A stretch of 64,000 nt of DNA from contig NZ_OAOP01000003.1 of assembly GCF_900207585.1 (NCBI RefSeq), forward strand, positions 62,001 through 126,000. The letters are read 5' to 3'. The notes under the pieces were generated by a model. It had not been told where the DNA came from, did not search any database, and saw nothing but the letters and a program-made list of their open reading frames with translations. Below, piece after piece: positions 48,131-56,649 of the stretch (position 1 is the first letter of the stretch; every line of letters starts with the position of its first letter). Origin of the DNA: Bacillus oleivorans. Lineage in GTDB: Bacteria; Bacillota; Bacilli; Bacillales; JC228. The translations under genes were made by a program, and so were the position numbers.

Positions 48131-48199
48131 ATGAAAAACGTAATGAAGTTCTGCAGGGTGTTTGATCCAAGTAAGGAGGCTATTTATTATGAGCCATAA
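48131..48199 (+). CDS. Putative 22-residue leader or small protein
   Basis: ATG 48131 follows AAGGAGGA by seven bases and opens a 22-codon frame (starts MKNVMKFCRVFDPSKEAIYY) that ends at TAA 48199. This overlaps the ATG of the next gene (48189) in another frame. The strong ribosome site and overlap suggest translation coupling. It may be a real small protein or a translation leader. Confidence 0.5.
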   Translation: MKNVMKFCRVFDPSKEAIYYEP

Positions 48200-48659
48200 T
48201 CAATTAGCTAATAAGGAGTTCTTTGTCGATCAGTTAGTCCATATAGATGAAAACATTAAGGAATTGACCAATCTTTACATTTCCTCAACGCCTGTTGATG
48301 AAAGAAGGAAACACTTTTTTAGCCTCTATGTTCTCGAGTTGGAAGAGCTATTAAAACAAAATCAAAAAAACAATGTTATTTCTTTTTTTCCAAAGGTGTT
48401 TATAGGGACGAAGGTTACGGTTATGTATGAGGATGATCATGAGACCGAAGACTATGTGATTTGTTTTCCGGAACAGTCAGATCCCGATAACGGCTTTATT
48501 TCCTTTTTATCTCCGGTAGGCAGGCAGCTGCTTTTAAGAAAAATCGGTGAACAATTATTGCTCAAGGTACCGACTGGTGAACTTTCGGTATCCATTAAGG
48601 AAATTTCATTCGCAGGAGATTGGCTGGAAAATAAAGAAAGACAATCAAAAGAAGCTTGA
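48189..48659 (+). CDS. GreA/GreB C-terminal-domain-like protein
   Basis: A 156-residue protein. The N-terminal half is helical. The C-terminal half resembles the GreA/GreB C-terminal (FKBP-like) domain: FIGTKVTVMYED, FISFLSPVGRQLLLRKIGEQLLLKVP. In true Gre factors this domain binds RNA polymerase. The N-terminal coiled coil is too short for a standard GreA, so a divergent regulatory role is likely. AAGGAGG lies nine bases before ATG 48189. Confidence 0.7.
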   Translation: MSHNQLANKEFFVDQLVHIDENIKELTNLYISSTPVDERRKHFFSLYVLELEELLKQNQKNNVISFFPKVFIGTKVTVMYEDDHETEDYVICFPEQSDPDNGFISFLSPVGRQLLLRKIGEQLLLKVPTGELSVSIKEISFAGDWLENKERQSKEA

Positions 48660-48686
48660 TTTGAAAATGGATACACAATGAATATC

Positions 48687-48743
48687 AGTGCCTGACCTTC
48701 AGTGTTTTAGCACATTAACGTGTTGAGGGTCGGGCACTTTTTT
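48687..48743 (+). terminator. Terminator, repeat family, copy F
   Basis: CAGTGCCTGACC pairs with GGGTCGGGCACT around a centre with GCACATTAACGTG, followed by TTTTTT. It ends the GreA-like unit. Confidence 0.8.
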
Positions 48744-48782
48744 AAAGATGAAGGTATTACTCTTCGAGAATAAGTATAATTA

Positions 48783-49190
48783 ATGGAAGAAGATGTAAGA
48801 GAACTTATAAATAATGAGGTTGATAGAGATGATCAAAAAGCAATTCCAATATTCTATTATGTTGGACACAAATTTAATGATAGAGTTTTTGTCGTTGTCG
48901 ATATGGCGGAAGAAAAAACGCTGGATGTTATGGTCTGCGATCCTTTGGCAATCGCACCGAAAACAGGAGAAATCGTAATGGGTACATTACTCCCGTTGGG
49001 TGATGAATTGTATTTCCCGATTATGGACTTCTACCACTTTGATTTCGAGGCTAGGGAAGAACTGGCAAGGTATTTTCATTATTACTACGATAAATATTCA
49101 AAGTCGTCTAATGTGCATGAGACGTTTATTCACGTACTTTCTTCCATGTTGCAAATTGAGAGATTGGCTCAAAGAATTTCAAAACAATGA
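48783..49190 (+). CDS. Hypothetical protein
   Basis: A 135-residue acidic protein rich in aromatic residues (FYYVGHKFNDRVFVVVDMAEE; FYHFDFEAREELARYFHYYYDKY). No family is recognised. No good ribosome site precedes ATG 48783, so the annotated start is uncertain and the gene may be the 3-prime part of something longer. Confidence 0.45.
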   Translation: MEEDVRELINNEVDRDDQKAIPIFYYVGHKFNDRVFVVVDMAEEKTLDVMVCDPLAIAPKTGEIVMGTLLPLGDELYFPIMDFYHFDFEAREELARYFHYYYDKYSKSSNVHETFIHVLSSMLQIERLAQRISKQ

Positions 49191-49248
49191 TGCTGCTATA
49201 CTTCTTTGTCGGGAATAATGCTATAATGGGCTCGAGGAGGTGAACAGG

Positions 49249-49545
49249 ATGAAGAACGAGGAATTGATTATTCAAGCCATTAAAGAATTGAACGAAAATA
49301 TGCTTAATGGGTTTAACGAAATGGATAAGAAGTTTGAAGAGATAGACAAGAGATTCGAAGGGGTAGACATGAGATTCGAAGCGATAGACAAGAGATTCGA
49401 AGGGATAGACAAAAGATTTGACCGTATAGAAGAAAGACTGGAAAGAATTGAAAACGAACAGAAAAATTTTAGAAAAGATATTAGTTTCTTGTCTGAGAAG
49501 ATTGGAGAGCACGACCTTATATTGAACAGAATTACAAGTCAATAG
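49249..49545 (+). CDS. Small coiled-coil protein with seven-residue repeats
   Basis: A 98-residue protein. ATG 49249 follows GAGGAGGTG by eight bases. Residues about 25-70 contain a run of seven-residue units of the form IDKRFEG, VDMRFEA, IDKRFEG, IDKRFDR, encoded by near-identical 21-base DNA repeats. This predicts a long coiled coil. Similar short proteins occur widely in Bacillus; the function is unknown. Confidence 0.65.
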   Translation: MKNEELIIQAIKELNENMLNGFNEMDKKFEEIDKRFEGVDMRFEAIDKRFEGIDKRFDRIEERLERIENEQKNFRKDISFLSEKIGEHDLILNRITSQ

Positions 49546-49658
49546 ATTTTTCACACTAACTTCTGATTGGAACACTTATCAATAAACCCCATTTTTTCTC
49601 CAGCTTAGAAGTCTTGCGCTGCAAATTTTCATCATTCACAAATACGGCGTGTTACTGA

Positions 49659-49895
49659 GTGGTAAAGGATGAACAGGATACACCGATACCCAGAGAAATA
49701 CTTAAAGAAAAAATAAAAGAAGTTGATGGGCTATTATGCCTTTTAACTGAAGAAATTGACTCTAGCCTCATTAATTTTTCAAATAACCTTAAAGCTATAA
49801 GTAATATGGCTGTTGGATAAGACAACATTGATGTATAAGCAGCCTCTCGAAAAGGTATTTTAGTTACAAACACTCTAGGGGTATTACAGAAATAA
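49659..49895 (+). pseudogene. Remnant of a D-2-hydroxyacid dehydrogenase
   Basis: A plus frame reads PREILKEKIKEVDGLLCLLTEE, LKAISNMAVG, a stop, DNIDV, a stop, then AASRKGILVTNT. This is the start of a glyoxylate/hydroxyacid dehydrogenase with two in-frame stops; the NAD-binding domain and all of the rest are missing. Confidence 0.8.
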
Positions 49896-49978
49896 GAAGC
49901 CGCCTAATTTAGTTAATAAGGATGATATTTTAAGTTAGCACTATATCTAATTGAAGCGGGGAAGCTACACAAAATTTA

Positions 49979-50010
49979 AAACCCAGCCCCGTCTAAGAGG
50001 AACTGGGTTT
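49979..50010 (-). terminator. Terminator of the nhaC gene
   Basis: AAACCCAG (49979-49986) pairs with CTGGGTTT (50003-50010). On the minus strand it is followed by TTTTAAATTTT, downstream of nhaC. Confidence 0.75.
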
Positions 50011-50019
50011 ATGCATTAT

Positions 50020-50055
50020 TGCAGAAATACTCCGCCATCAATCGTGTAATCTTAC
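50020..50055 (-). pseudogene. C-terminal scrap of an SDR oxidoreductase
   Basis: The minus strand encodes DYTIDGGVFLQ and a stop, the standard end of short-chain dehydrogenases (T-I-D-G-G). Only this fragment remains, directly after the nhaC stop. Confidence 0.6.
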
Positions 50056-50057
50056 AT

Positions 50058-51476
50058 TTATACTAAATCTGTTGTTTGGGATGCATTTTTTTCTACTTTT
50101 ATTTCAGTTGGTTTAACCTTAGATATACCAAAGCCAGTCAAAATATAGATAATGGCAAAAACGATTCCGAGGTAGAGCATTGGGGCAAAAAGTGCATATT
50201 CACCAGTCGGGACCCCAAGAGTTTGTGCGATAAAAGCTCCTGTAACACTCCATGGGATTAAAGGGGCCAATGCAGTTCCTGTATCTTCCAATGTTCTTGA
50301 GAAGTTTTTACGGTGTAGCCCGTATTTGTCATACATGGATTTCATCATCGGACCTAAGACAGCAAAAGTTACATAATAGCTGCCTGTAATAATAAAGATA
50401 AAGGAGTGAAGAGATAAGTTAGATAGCATCATAGTTTTCCCCGTTTTAGCCAATTTTTGAATGGAATCAAGGATTATATCTATAACACCAGCTGTTCGTA
50501 AGGGTGAACCGAAAATGGCTGCCGCTATTAAGAGAGCAACTGTACCTAACATACTTGAAAGTCCGCCCCGTTGCAGCATAGTATCAACGATTTCGACCTC
50601 TGTTGAACCCGTAAAACCATTATTTAAAGCGGCTGCAATTTCTGCGGGCCCTTTGCCTTGAAATATCGCTGCGAGTAAGCAGCCAAGTATAATTCCTACG
50701 CCAAATACAGGCAGTGTAGGTTTATTTTTGTAAATCATAATTAATATGATAATAGGCGGAAGAATTAGCAAGGGATTAAGGTTGAAATGAGAATCCAAGG
50801 TAGACATAATAGTGGAAATATTCTCGTCTGCAATTTGTCCGCTATATTGAAAACCTATCACCAGATACAAAATTAATGAAATCATTAAACCTGGAACCGT
50901 TGTATATAACATATGTTTCATATGATCTACAAGTTTTACATCCGAAACAGCTGCTGCCATAACGGTTGTATCTGAAAGAGGGGACATCTTATCACCGAAG
51001 ATCGCTCCAACTACGATGGCTCCAGCTGTGTAATGTAAAGGTATGCCAAGTCCCAAAGATACCCCCATGAATGCCACGCCAATCGTTCCAATTGTTCCCC
51101 AGGATGTTCCAGACATAATGGACATTAAACAACAAGCTATACAGGCTACGAAAAGAAAAATACTTGGTTCAATCAGGAGGAGACCATAATAAACAATAAT
51201 GGGAATGGTTCCAGAAAGCATCCAGATTCCGACCATCATACCGACAGCGAGCAAGATGAGAATAGGTATGAACATAGCTTGCAAACTATTTAATATATCT
51301 TTTTCAATAGCATCCCATTTGATGCCCCATAATAAACAAAGGATGATCACAGCAGAGCCGGCTGTAAGTAAAACAATGGTAGAAGGTGCTTTAATATAAA
51401 GGATCCCTACAAATACAATTAAAATAGATATGGCAATCAGTGTAATCGCTTTCAAAGGCGATAAAGATGTATTCAT
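50058..51476 (-). CDS. nhaC: NhaC-family Na+/H+ antiporter
   Basis: A 472-residue membrane protein with about twelve hydrophobic segments. SGTSWGTIGTIGVAFMGV, GDKMSPLSDTTVMAAAVS and WSVTGAFIAQTLGVPT are characteristic of the NhaC/MleN group. It may exchange Na+ and H+, with or without a carboxylate (malate/lactate in MleN); the sequence alone does not decide. ATG at 51476 has GGGGG upstream on the minus strand. It appears monocistronic. Confidence 0.86.
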   Translation of the reverse strand: MNTSLSPLKAITLIAISILIVFVGILYIKAPSTIVLLTAGSAVIILCLLWGIKWDAIEKDILNSLQAMFIPILILLAVGMMVGIWMLSGTIPIIVYYGLLLIEPSIFLFVACIACCLMSIMSGTSWGTIGTIGVAFMGVSLGLGIPLHYTAGAIVVGAIFGDKMSPLSDTTVMAAAVSDVKLVDHMKHMLYTTVPGLMISLILYLVIGFQYSGQIADENISTIMSTLDSHFNLNPLLILPPIIILIMIYKNKPTLPVFGVGIILGCLLAAIFQGKGPAEIAAALNNGFTGSTEVEIVDTMLQRGGLSSMLGTVALLIAAAIFGSPLRTAGVIDIILDSIQKLAKTGKTMMLSNLSLHSFIFIITGSYYVTFAVLGPMMKSMYDKYGLHRKNFSRTLEDTGTALAPLIPWSVTGAFIAQTLGVPTGEYALFAPMLYLGIVFAIIYILTGFGISKVKPTEIKVEKNASQTTDLV

Positions 51477-51501
51477 GAATAATCCCCCAGTATGATCTTT
51501 T

Positions 51502-51718
51502 TCAAGAACTTAAGAAATAAGTGCAAACCTCACCACCACAACCGGTTTGCATTGGTTCAACGAAAGCTAGTACAACAAAAGTCTTTCTCCTTTCAATAAA
51601 ATTTGTAATCCATGTGACGCTGCATATGGCTGACTAAATGCTACCATTCGATAAGGAGCGTAAACAGCAGAGCGCCGATTATGTGGATTTCCCGCTGGTC
51701 TATCGGCCAATAAAAATC
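51502..51718 (-). pseudogene. Remnant of a gamma-glutamyltranspeptidase-like gene
   Basis: The minus strand encodes NRRSAVYAPYRMVAFSQPYA and then, one frame over, VVLAFVEPMQTGCGGEVCTY. These match the N-terminal region of gamma-glutamyltransferases (SPVYARRGMVATSQPLA, then VVEPMNTGIGG). A frameshift and the absence of the rest show that it is a gene fragment. It now sits in the nhaC leader. Confidence 0.7.
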
Positions 51719-52154
51719 CCTTCTAGTGACTAGATTAAAGTGCAATAGTCTGAAAATTACCTAAATTACAACTAATATAGGTTAAATATATAGCATACAA
51801 ATTGATCAAGTCAATGTGAAATCATTATCATTAAGTAAGTATTTTATGTAAATATCTAAACATATGAATATTTTATCTTGTTTCGGATTACTAAATGGTA
51901 TTTTGGAGTTAAAATAAGACTGAGGAATTAGAATGAAAACTAAAAAGGTTAACAGAGGATATTGGAATTGAACTATTACAAAGATTGCGTAAGGACAAGC
52001 AACAAGAACTCAAAAATGGAAGGCACAGTGTACTAAAGCAAAGGGAAATCGTCAAGTTCACTGAAAATACTAGCTTCGAAAAAATGAAAGCGAAGGTAAA
52101 AGCAGCCCCCTAAGAAGATGCAGAGTCAATGAAGACCTTCTGATTTACCGACTT
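51719..52154. other. Decayed stretch with an open remnant
   Basis: A plus-strand frame of about 58 codons (51937-52113; LTEDIGIELLQRLRKDKQQE, ending in VKAAP) is open but startless, and has no recognised family. The rest is AT-rich with no gene. Confidence 0.4.
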
Positions 52155-52304
52155 TTATATATCATTTTCCATATCCCGCTGAATCAATCTTTTCACGTAC
52201 GTCGAAAAATATTTATTTTTCATAGCGTGCTCATATAGTTTCGCTTCCATCGGATCTTCCAGCTGGAATGCGACAGATTTAACTACCTTTTTACCCTTTT
52301 CCAT
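52155..52304 (-). CDS. 49-residue RHH-like small protein
   Basis: ATG 52304 with AAGGTGG eight bases upstream on the minus strand opens a 49-residue frame: MEKGKKVVKSVAFQLEDPME, then YFSTYVKRLIQRDMEND. The beta-strand plus two helices layout (VAFQLED, then FSTYVKRLIQ) resembles ribbon-helix-helix DNA-binding proteins. Similar small proteins are conserved in Bacillus. DNA binding is inferred. Confidence 0.65.
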   Translation of the reverse strand: MEKGKKVVKSVAFQLEDPMEAKLYEHAMKNKYFSTYVKRLIQRDMENDI

Positions 52305-52468
52305 ATAAATTCCACCTTTTGTTTGATACCTTTAATGTACCCCAGTATGAAACATAATATATCTGAACGACTTCTTCTAAATGGTAAGAAGTCGTTTATT
52401 ATGTTTGTTTAAAATCATTTGTCGGAAAATTTAGATTGAAATCATTTATCTGAATTGTTAAAATTCAA

Positions 52469-52498
52469 ATTGTATACAATATAATGGATTGAATACAA
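52469..52498 (+). promoter_or_regulatory. GntR-type operator and promoter
   Basis: ATTGTATACAAT (52469-52480) is a perfect palindrome. A second related site, TTGAATACAA, lies at 52489-52498. A TATAAT box (52480-52485) lies between them, so binding would cover the promoter of the GntR gene; TTGTTA at 52455-52460 is a possible weak -35. Confidence 0.7.
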
Positions 52499-52522
52499 AG
52501 TAAGGTTGGAAAAGGTGAACCG

Positions 52523-53191
52523 ATGGAAAACGATAAAAAATACAACTTGTATGAGCAAGTGTATTTATCAATCAAAGATGCAATTGTAAAGGGGAAATTA
52601 GCTCCGAATGAGCGGCTTCGGGAAATGAAGCTCGCTGAAATGTTCCATACGAGCCGAACTCCGGTAAGGGAAGCTCTTAGAAGACTGGAGAGGGAACGTC
52701 TCGTTACGTTAGAGCCTTCTGTGGGGGCGAAAGTGGCGGATTTAAATAAAGACACTGTTACCAGTGTTTATGAGTGCCGCTCTGTTTTGGAAGGATTGGC
52801 TGCAAGAAAGGCTTGTAATTTTATCAAAAAAGACGATTTTCTTCAGCTAGAAGAATTGACCATCCTGGCTCGTGAGTATTTCCAAGCCGGCAAATTAAAT
52901 CGTGTCGTAGAGAAGAACACATTGTTTCATGAAAAGATTGTGCAGCTTAGCCGAAATCCATCGCTCATTCAAATGATGGAGCATATTCGGACTGAAATCC
53001 TCCGTTATCGGATTATGACCAGCTCGGTTGGCTTTCGTCCTGTTGCTTTTGATGAACATGAAGCGATTTTACAGGCGATCTACGAGGGGAATCCCGATCA
53101 GGCCGAAGAATTGATGAGAAATCACGTGCTGGATGATTTGCATAATTTTTTAAACGGATTAAATCAGCATCACGTGAATTTTAAAACCTAA
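52523..53191 (+). CDS. GntR/FadR-family regulator with FCD domain
   Basis: A 222-residue regulator. Residues about 8-75 are the GntR winged helix (PNERLREMKLAEMFHTSRTPVREALRRLE), and residues about 80-210 are the all-helical FCD ligand domain with metal-ligand-type residues (NTLFHEKI, FDEHEAIL, MRNHVLDDL). FCD regulators sense small carboxylates. The ATG follows AAGGTGA. The CoA-transferase genes start 43 bases downstream. Confidence 0.9.
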   Translation: MENDKKYNLYEQVYLSIKDAIVKGKLAPNERLREMKLAEMFHTSRTPVREALRRLERERLVTLEPSVGAKVADLNKDTVTSVYECRSVLEGLAARKACNFIKKDDFLQLEELTILAREYFQAGKLNRVVEKNTLFHEKIVQLSRNPSLIQMMEHIRTEILRYRIMTSSVGFRPVAFDEHEAILQAIYEGNPDQAEELMRNHVLDDLHNFLNGLNQHHVNFKT

Positions 53192-53194
53192 TAA

Positions 53195-53208
53195 TGTAAG
53201 CGCTTCAA
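53195..53208 (+). promoter_or_regulatory. Possible cre-like site
   Basis: TGTAAGCGCTTCAA matches the cre consensus at 12 of 14 positions and lies between the GntR gene and the first CoA-transferase gene. Catabolite control is possible. Confidence 0.4.
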
Positions 53209-53234
53209 AAGAAGGGGAGGAGGTTCGATTATCT

Positions 53235-54434
53235 ATGAAAACTGCCAATCTACCATTAGCAGGTATCAAAGTGTTAGAGATGGGGACATTGATTGCTGGT
53301 CCGTTTTCAACAAGAATTTTAGCCGAGTTTGGAGCAGAGGTCATTAAAGTAGAGTTGCCGAATAGCGGTGATCCGCTGCGAAAGTGGCGCGTGCTGCATA
53401 ATGGTACTTCCCTTTGGTGGTATGTGCAATCGAGAAATAAGAAATGTATAACGGTTGATGTTCGAACGGAAGAGGGCTTGGAAGTTATCAAAGGCCTTTT
53501 AAAAGAATGCGATGTGTTTGTGGAAAATTTCCGCCCCGGTACTATCGCGAAATGGGGTCTGACGCATGAGGTTTTACAAGAAATTAATCCAAATCTTATT
53601 GTCAGCCATATTTCTGGATTTGGGCAGACAGGACCTTACGCTGACCGTGCCGGGTTTGGCTCTGTTGGGGAAGCGATGGGTGGACTGCGATATCTAACCG
53701 GTTATCCGGACCGTCCTCCAGTCAGGGTTGGAGTGAGCATTGGCGATTCTGTCGCTTCGCTTTACTCGGTTATTGGCATATTAATGGCGCTCTACCACCG
53801 TGATGTAAGAAATGGCGGCGGTCAAGAAATCGATGTCGCTCTTTACGAAGCGATTTTTAGCCTTATGGAAAGTCTCGTACCTGAATATGACAAGAAAGGT
53901 GTGATTCGGGAACGGACGGGTTCTACCTTTCCTGGAATTGTCCCGACCAATGTTTATCGAACAAAGGACGAAAAGTATATCGTGCTTGCCGCGAATGGAG
54001 ATAAGATTTTCCAAAGACTGCTAAAGGTTATGGGAAGAGATGACTTAGTCGGGGATGAAAGATACCTGACCAATGATGGCCGCGTTCAGCACCAGGATTT
54101 TATCGAATCGATGATTGAAGACTGGGTCGGCCAGAACCAGCTGAAGGAGTGTCTTGACCAATTAAATGAAAACGCGATCCCGGCTGGGACCATCTATAAT
54201 GCTGAAGACATTGTCAATGACCCGCATTATCAGGCGAGGGACATGATTGTAGAAATGGAGCATGAGGAGATTGGCAGGATGAAGGTACCCGGCATTGTGC
54301 CGAAGCTAAGTAAAACACCAGGTCAAATTAAATGGCTCGGAGCGAAAATTGGTGAGCATAATCTTGAGGTTTTAAAGGAAATTGGTTTAACAGATGAAAT
54401 GATTGAGGATATGTCAAAACGGGGGGTTATTTAA
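53235..54434 (+). CDS. Family III (CaiB/BaiF) CoA-transferase, first copy
   Basis: A 399-residue CoA-transferase: AGIKVLEMGTLIAGPFSTR, AEVIKVELPNSGDPLRKW, VENFRPGTIAKWGL, and GDSVASLYSVIGILMALYHR with the Asp expected to form the CoA anhydride. It moves CoA from a donor such as succinyl-CoA to a carboxylate. GGGGAGGAGG lies upstream of ATG 53235. The second copy starts 20 bases after it. Confidence 0.9.
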   Translation: MKTANLPLAGIKVLEMGTLIAGPFSTRILAEFGAEVIKVELPNSGDPLRKWRVLHNGTSLWWYVQSRNKKCITVDVRTEEGLEVIKGLLKECDVFVENFRPGTIAKWGLTHEVLQEINPNLIVSHISGFGQTGPYADRAGFGSVGEAMGGLRYLTGYPDRPPVRVGVSIGDSVASLYSVIGILMALYHRDVRNGGGQEIDVALYEAIFSLMESLVPEYDKKGVIRERTGSTFPGIVPTNVYRTKDEKYIVLAANGDKIFQRLLKVMGRDDLVGDERYLTNDGRVQHQDFIESMIEDWVGQNQLKECLDQLNENAIPAGTIYNAEDIVNDPHYQARDMIVEMEHEEIGRMKVPGIVPKLSKTPGQIKWLGAKIGEHNLEVLKEIGLTDEMIEDMSKRGVI

Positions 54435-54454
54435 AAATTAACAGAGGTGATTGC

Positions 54455-55645
54455 ATGTCAGGTCCGCTTACAGGATTAAAAGTCTTGGATATTGCCACGG
54501 TGTATGCTGCGCCATTTGCAGCAGCCTTATTAGGGGACTACGGGGCAGAGGTGATTAAAGTTGAAATCCCTGGGAAAGGCGACCCAGTCCGGGGATTTCA
54601 GCCGATGCGGCTGGATGAATCAATCCCTTGGGCCACCGTTTCCCGCAATAAAAAGACAGTGACTCTTGATTTGCGTAAAGAAAAAGGGCAGGATGTCTTT
54701 TTAAAACTGTTAGCCAATCAGGATGTATTATTTGAAAACTTCCGCCCGGGCACGCTTGAAAACTGGGGCATCACGATGGAACGGATTCGAGAAGCGAACC
54801 CCAACATCATTGTTGTTCGTGTCAGCGGCTATGGACAAACGGGTCCAAAGCGGGAAGTGGCGGGCTTTGGCACGTCAGCGACCGCTTTTAGCGGCTATAC
54901 CTATATAACCGGCGAGCCAGACCGGCCACCTTTAAATCCGCCGATATCGCTGGTTGATTATGTAACAGGCTTATTTGCCACCATCGGAGCTCTTACGGCT
55001 CTCTACCATCGGGATGTCTACGGCGGAGAAGGTCAGGAAATTGATGTTTCTCTTTATGAATCGATGTTCCGTCTATTAGATATTCTCGTCGCATCCTACG
55101 ATCAGCTGGGATTGGTTATGGAAAGAAAGGGCAGTGACAATAGTCTGGCTGTTCCAGTTGGTACGTTTCAAACCACTGATAAGAAGTGGATGGTTTTGAC
55201 GACCAGCACAGATCGTACCTTCTACCGCCTCGCCAAAATTATGGGCAGAGAAGATATGATCACGGATCCGCGCTACTCGACGAACAAAGCGCGAGAGAAT
55301 AGACGGGCTGAACTGATGAGTATGGTGGCGGAATGGATTGGAACCTTTAAGGCGAAAGACCTTCAGGAGCTGTGTGATCAAAACGGAGTTCCGATTTCGC
55401 CGGTTTATTCGATTGAGGATATATTTAATGATCCGCAATATCAGTCGCGTCAGTCCATCATTGAGGTCGAACATGCGACCTTTGGAAAAGTGAAGCTTCC
55501 TGGCGTTATCCCTAAATTTTCGAAAACCCCAGGGTCAGTCAAGAAAACTGGCGCCGGCCTTGGCGAACACAACCTCGAAGTATACTCACAGCTCGGCTAT
55601 TCACGAGAAGAAATAGAAGCATTCCAAAAGGAGGGAATTATATGA
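54455..55645 (+). CDS. Family III (CaiB/BaiF) CoA-transferase, second copy
   Basis: A 396-residue paralog with the same blocks: GLKVLDIATVYAAPFAAAL, AEVIKVEIPGKGDPVRGF, FENFRPGTLENWGI and LVDYVTGLFATIGALTALYH, with the expected catalytic Asp. Two adjacent copies may form a heteromeric enzyme, as in some CaiB-type transferases, or act on two substrates. Its TGA overlaps the lyase ATG (ATGA). Confidence 0.9.
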   Translation: MSGPLTGLKVLDIATVYAAPFAAALLGDYGAEVIKVEIPGKGDPVRGFQPMRLDESIPWATVSRNKKTVTLDLRKEKGQDVFLKLLANQDVLFENFRPGTLENWGITMERIREANPNIIVVRVSGYGQTGPKREVAGFGTSATAFSGYTYITGEPDRPPLNPPISLVDYVTGLFATIGALTALYHRDVYGGEGQEIDVSLYESMFRLLDILVASYDQLGLVMERKGSDNSLAVPVGTFQTTDKKWMVLTTSTDRTFYRLAKIMGREDMITDPRYSTNKARENRRAELMSMVAEWIGTFKAKDLQELCDQNGVPISPVYSIEDIFNDPQYQSRQSIIEVEHATFGKVKLPGVIPKFSKTPGSVKKTGAGLGEHNLEVYSQLGYSREEIEAFQKEGII

Positions 55646-56589
55646 ACTGGGAGCTCAATGATTTTATCAAGGTAAAAGATGTGGGACCGCGGGATGGTCT
55701 TCAGATGGAGAAAAATTTTATACCCACTGAGGAAAAAATTAAACTGATTAATGCCCTTTCTAAAACGGGTGTTCATGGCATTCAAGTCACTTCCCTCGTC
55801 CACCCCAAAGCCGTTCCGCAATTGGCAGATGCGGAAATTGTGATGAAAAACATCGAACGTCAAGCAAGTGTTAAGTATAGTGTCCTCGTACCAAATGAAA
55901 GAGGGGCCGAACGCGCCGTTCCTCTGCAGGCAGACGAATGGGAACTAATGCATTCGGTCACAGAATCCCATAGCCGGTCTAATGCCAACAAAAGCGTCGA
56001 TGAAAGCCTAAAGGAACACGAAAGGGTTGTCAAAATTGCCCGAGAAAATAATGTGACAGTGCAAGGAGGAATGGCAACAGCATTAGGCTGTCCTTTTGAA
56101 GGGAAAGTCCCGTTTGAAAGAGTGCTATATACTGCAGAAGCTTATTATTCTATGGGAATTCGTCACATTGGGGTGGCTGATACAATTGGCTGTGCCGACC
56201 CAAAGCTTGTCTATACGACGATGAAGCGCCTGATTGATAAGTTTCCGGATGTAGAATTTAGCCTTCATCTTCACAATACACGAGGGATGGCTCTCGCCAA
56301 TGTATTAGCCGGAATTAATGCCGGGGTCTTATATTTCGACGCATCGATTGGCGGTCTTGGCGGCTGTCCATATGCTCCAGGTGCAACCGGAAATGTAGCT
56401 ACTGAGGATCTTGTTCACATGCTTGACTTAATGAATCTTCAAAGCGGTGTTGATTTAGATCAGCTCTTAACGATAGCAAAGGATGTTGAAAGATTAGTAG
56501 GACATAAATTGGAAAGTACGATTCATCGTGCGGGCCCATCTTACCAAATTCACCATGCACCAGCTGCTCAAGAAAAACTCGCAAAGTAA
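55642..56589 (+). CDS. HMG-CoA-lyase-like enzyme
   Basis: A 315-residue TIM-barrel enzyme of the HMGL family. DVGPRDGLQMEKNFIPTEEK carries the catalytic Arg and metal Asp, HLHNTRGMALAN the metal histidines, and GGLGGCPYAPGATGNVATED the active-site Cys loop. It would cleave a 3-hydroxy-3-methylglutaryl-type CoA ester to acetyl-CoA and a ketone (acetoacetate if the substrate is HMG-CoA). It overlaps the second CoA-transferase by four bases and is probably in the same operon as TctCBA. Confidence 0.9.
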   Translation: MNWELNDFIKVKDVGPRDGLQMEKNFIPTEEKIKLINALSKTGVHGIQVTSLVHPKAVPQLADAEIVMKNIERQASVKYSVLVPNERGAERAVPLQADEWELMHSVTESHSRSNANKSVDESLKEHERVVKIARENNVTVQGGMATALGCPFEGKVPFERVLYTAEAYYSMGIRHIGVADTIGCADPKLVYTTMKRLIDKFPDVEFSLHLHNTRGMALANVLAGINAGVLYFDASIGGLGGCPYAPGATGNVATEDLVHMLDLMNLQSGVDLDQLLTIAKDVERLVGHKLESTIHRAGPSYQIHHAPAAQEKLAK

Positions 56590-56649
56590 GGTTTCTAAAA
56601 GTGGATCTAGTTTCTAACTATTATTAAAAATTAATAGGGGGAGTTTTGC

